From: Tannerella sp. | GTDB taxonomy: Bacteria; Bacteroidota; Bacteroidia; Bacteroidales; Tannerellaceae | Assembly (NCBI GenBank): GCA_031288935.1 | Contig: JAITQL010000091.1 | Location: 1 to 24,351 of the forward strand | Direction: 5' to 3' | Length of the DNA: 24,351 nt | Shown here: positions 22,601 to 24,351 of the stretch, piece by piece | How the letters are laid out: every line of letters starts with the position of its first letter | Position numbering within the stretch: the stretch's first letter is position 1 | Notes under the pieces: model-generated | The model's database searches: none | What the model was told of the DNA's origin: nothing | What the model saw: only the letters and a program-made list of their open reading frames with translations | Made by a program: the position numbers and the translations under genes

Positions 22601-24351
22601 TATTCAAGGTCGGAGCCGCTCACCGGCTTCCCGTCCGCGTTCACAGTCACCACGTCAAACGTATGCTCGACGTCCGTTTCCAGATAATGCTCCGACGGTT
22701 TTTGATTGAAACGGATGCCCACATACGTACTGTACGGAGAATAGGGCAGCGTCCGGTAATACACGCTTGCGTCGCCACCCTGTTCATATACGTGGCAGGC
22801 CAGGTTTGCCTGCAACATTCCCGGCGCCCCTTCCGCCGCCGGCGGTTGCAGCTGGAAGGTGGCTTCGCCCTCTCCGTCCAGCGTTCCTTCAAAAATTTCC
22901 AGCGTATTCGAGGTAAATTCCGTTGCCGGATTATTGAAGAGGTAGTTCTCGTATCCCTTGAATTGAGTAGACGTTTTGGACAGGGTCATTTCCACTTTGG
23001 CTTTCAGGTCTTGCGCCGTGGCGCCCGTCAACCAGACCGACCGGAGCTTGAACGCCACCGGATGGTTATCGACCGAAAGCCGGTTGCCGGGCATGTCCAG
23101 GTTGATCTTTAACCGGTTCGGCTTCACGGTTTCGATCCGCAAGGCCTTGTGGAAGGAGGTGCCGCCCACTTTCACATACATGTTCCACAGCCCCGTCGGA
23201 TCGTCGGCTTTCGTCGGCAAGGCAAACGTATAGAGTCCGTTCAATCCGTTCGCGGAAACTTGTTTCGCGTAGAATTGTCCGCGCGGGTTGTATACCTCGA
23301 CGGTCACCGGATGGCTGTCCGGGATTTTCCGTTCACGGTCTTCCAGCATGAATGAAACATGAAGCGTATCGCCCGGTCGCCAGACGCCCCGCTCGCCATA
23401 GACATAGCCTTTCAGTCCCTTTTGGATTTCTTTTCCGCCCACGTCAAAGCGGCTCAGCAGGTTTTCCTCGCCATCCGCCATCCGGAGATACGCTTTTTGA
23501 CGTTGAGCGGATGCGACCACCACAAACGGTTTGTTTTTGGTTTTGAAAGACGCAAAGCCGTTTTCGTCGGTCAGCGCCGAACCGACGGGTTGCAACTGGA
23601 AATTGTAGGCCGTCACTTCCGCTCCGGCCACCGGCCGCGTATCCAGCAGATTTGACACAGCCACCCATAACCGGTTGTTCGAGTTGCTTTTCACAATCAT
23701 TCCCAGGTCAGACGCCAGTACATTGATCGACACGTTGCGGTCGGACATGTAGTAAGTCGGGTGACAGGGATTGTCGCGTTCGCTCCAGTCATACTCGTCC
23801 CAGTCCATGTCCTCGTTGTACAAACTGTAATATGACCCCGGAACATCCCAGACGGCATCGTCTTTTTCGGAAATTCCGCCGGCAGTAACATCTGTCAGTC
23901 CCGCTTCCGGCGCCCCGTCTTCAGGCTCCGGACTGTTGTCGCACGGGAAAACCGAATGTTTCCGTCTGAAAGACAGTTCCACGCGGTAAACGGCTCCCGG
24001 TTCCTGCTTGATGAGACGGCTCAGGTCAAGGGAATAGTTTTCCCACCGGTAGGACTTCTTGTTCGGATCACTGTCCAGCCGGTGCGTGTTTTTATACACT
24101 AAACGCCCGGCCCTTTTCAAATCGGAAACATATTGGGAGGAGGACAGTGTATTGCTTTGCAGAAACATCAGCACGTTACTTTCAAAAATGCGGACGATTT
24201 TCACGTCCACCGCCCGCAGACTGACGGCGCGGAAAGGTAAAAGCAGACTTTTGGAATTGGGCAGGATGGCGCCGGAGGTCAGGAGTTCGACCTGCGGACT
24301 GAATGAAGTCAGTTCTACCGTGGCGGACGTCGACCTGTTCAGTTTCTCGTC
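19666..24351 (-). CDS. Alpha-2-macroglobulin family protein, N-terminus beyond window
   Basis: The frame is open without a stop to the right edge, so 1561 residues are seen and the start and any signal peptide are missing; the GTG at 24210 is internal. The sequence above it (LPNSKSLLLPFRAVSLRAVDV) is normal for this family. Bacterial A2M-like proteins are envelope traps for foreign proteases: a bait is cleaved and a thioester reacts with the attacker. Visible: macroglobulin domains, the GERGVWRPGDTLHVSF segment near 318-334, the A2M core domain near 780-950, and the thioester motif CSEQ (Cys1095, codons at 21069-21058) in YPHYCSEQLTS, inside an alpha-toroid domain, then a receptor-like C-terminal domain. 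The usual partner PBP1C is not in the visible part. Confidence 0.92.
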   Translation of the reverse strand, partial: DEKLNRSTSATVELTSFSPQVELLTSGAILPNSKSLLLPFRAVSLRAVDVKIVRIFESNVLMFLQSNTLSSSQYVSDLKRAGRLVYKNTHRLDSDPNKKSYRWENYSLDLSRLIKQEPGAVYRVELSFRRKHSVFPCDNSPEPEDGAPEAGLTDVTAGGISEKDDAVWDVPGSYYSLYNEDMDWDEYDWSERDNPCHPTYYMSDRNVSINVLASDLGMIVKSNSNNRLWVAVSNLLDTRPVAGAEVTAYNFQLQPVGSALTDENGFASFKTKNKPFVVVASAQRQKAYLRMADGEENLLSRFDVGGKEIQKGLKGYVYGERGVWRPGDTLHVSFMLEDRERKIPDSHPVTVEVYNPRGQFYAKQVSANGLNGLYTFALPTKADDPTGLWNMYVKVGGTSFHKALRIETVKPNRLKINLDMPGNRLSVDNHPVAFKLRSVWLTGATAQDLKAKVEMTLSKTSTQFKGYENYLFNNPATEFTSNTLEIFEGTLDGEGEATFQLQPPAAEGAPGMLQANLACHVYEQGGDASVYYRTLPYSPYSTYVGIRFNQKPSEHYLETDVEHTFDVVTVNADGKPVSGSDLEYKIYHIGWSWWWGYEDRSYASYLQNTSLKPVASGTLNTEGGKARIKFRIDAPDWGRYLVYVKDRKGGHACGGTIYMDWPEWMGRANKTNPDDVKMLTFSTDKESYEAGDEATVIIPAAAGGRALVAIENGSDVIHRKWVEIPASGETKYSFRVTENMAPNVYLHISLLQPHEQTANNLPIRMYGVMPLFVTNQNSVLTPLVTMADVLRPETEFTVKVKEENGKPMTYTLAVVDEGLLDLTNFKTPDPWNEFYAREALGVRTWDVYDAVIGSFTGKYGSILGIGGDGDLRRPNEKANRFKPVVRFIGPFALGKGGERSHALKLPPYIGSVRVMVVAGQHGAYGKAEKTAPVRTPLMVLSSLPRTVSIDEEIVLPVNIFVMENSVKNVSVKVETTGKLELSGEKQQTAAFSSPGDRIVYFKLKSGASTGIERVTVTASGNGHTSKETVEIDVRNPNPPVMNATVRLLNPGETASLAYQLDGAYGGNWIKLEASRIPAVDLNRRFDYLYDYPHYCSEQLTSRALPLLFISSFRDLSDKEQASMKTNVREAIANLYGRQLSGGGIVYWPGNTSADRWITSYAGSFLWMAKEKGYDVNEGVLGRWKNYQRKAAQDWRPETRHDMRYGQYDSEYEQAYRLYTLALAGAPEAGAMNRLKELKEQSQQARWRLAAAYALAGKGNVANELVFNQKTEVEPYSSNNAFYGSGSRDEAMILETLILMGKEKEAFLLAQKVSRDLSGERTFTTQTTAYALMAMARLAEKSSGTIRFDWSLNGTGQPAVQTGKAVFQSDLPLKPLSGRVNITNAGENTLHVSLASKTKPLRDSLPPVEDHIRLNVSYTHLNGKDMDVSKLKQGTDFIAVIQVSNISGYNDYTDLALTQIIPSGWEIYNERMEQPEEEEDKQSVSYTWRDIRDDRVLTYFDLARQKSKIFRVRMTASYAGSFIFPAIHCEAMYDPSVQARTKAGRVTVEQPRTGGAAGTDRL

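Noticed and set aside
21073..23112. 679-aa open frame on the plus strand
   Set aside because: Antisense to the alpha-2-macroglobulin gene and without any domain signal.
24208..24210. GTG at 24210 as the start of the alpha-2-macroglobulin protein
   Set aside because: The same frame continues upstream to the window edge without a stop and encodes family-typical sequence, so the start is outside the window.

Overview
The window looks like a chromosomal segment of a Bacteroidales bacterium (phylum Bacteroidota), moderately GC-rich and perhaps related to Tannerella or Parabacteroides; the genus is a guess. The evidence is the gene content (GH43 and GH2 hydrolases with export signals, a XylR-type AraC regulator, a very large alpha-2-macroglobulin protein, a sua5/clc/fmt block), the scarcity of Shine-Dalgarno sites, and several promoters that fit the Bacteroidetes pattern TTTG-N19-TAnnTTTG. 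All functional calls come from recognising motifs by eye; no database search was run.

Layout, left to right. (1) 1-3390, minus strand: a carbohydrate operon with a GH43-like exported hydrolase, a 752-aa lipoprotein that looks like a TIM-barrel hydrolase of no family I can name, and the first 22 codons of another lipoprotein. A well-formed promoter and an 18-bp perfect palindrome precede it. (2) 3596-4573, minus: manA, with its own promoter and terminator. (3) 4650-6000: a decayed IS3-family element (orfA and orfB both frameshifted, orfB truncated) with 21-bp-period repeats on both sides. The right-hand array has 17 full units and is open in several reading frames. (4) 6096-9552, plus: a three-gene operon of M20 dipeptidase, MTA/SAH-type deaminase and purine nucleoside phosphorylase. 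(5) 9706-12513, minus: a GH2 lipoprotein, convergent with that operon. (6) 12962-17818, minus: sua5, a polyprenyl-phosphate sugar transferase, a ClC channel with CBS domains and fmt. The first three are joined by ATGA start/stop overlaps. (7) 18466-24351, minus: a XylR-like regulator behind a large alpha-2-macroglobulin gene that runs off the right edge.

How the genes work together. The left operon and the GH2 gene point to breakdown of plant or host glycans, with manA feeding or draining mannose-6-phosphate. The deaminase plus phosphorylase pair could salvage methylthioadenosine through methylthioinosine, and the dipeptidase would supply amino acids. The sua5-to-fmt block mixes tRNA modification and translation initiation with envelope polysaccharide synthesis and anion transport.

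The most unusual features are non-coding: the 21-bp arrays around the IS relic, a family of 8-bp-period repeats (R-ATTCAA-R) that recurs in four intergenic gaps, a longer composite element present twice in opposite orientation, and a cluster of hairpins downstream of fmt.
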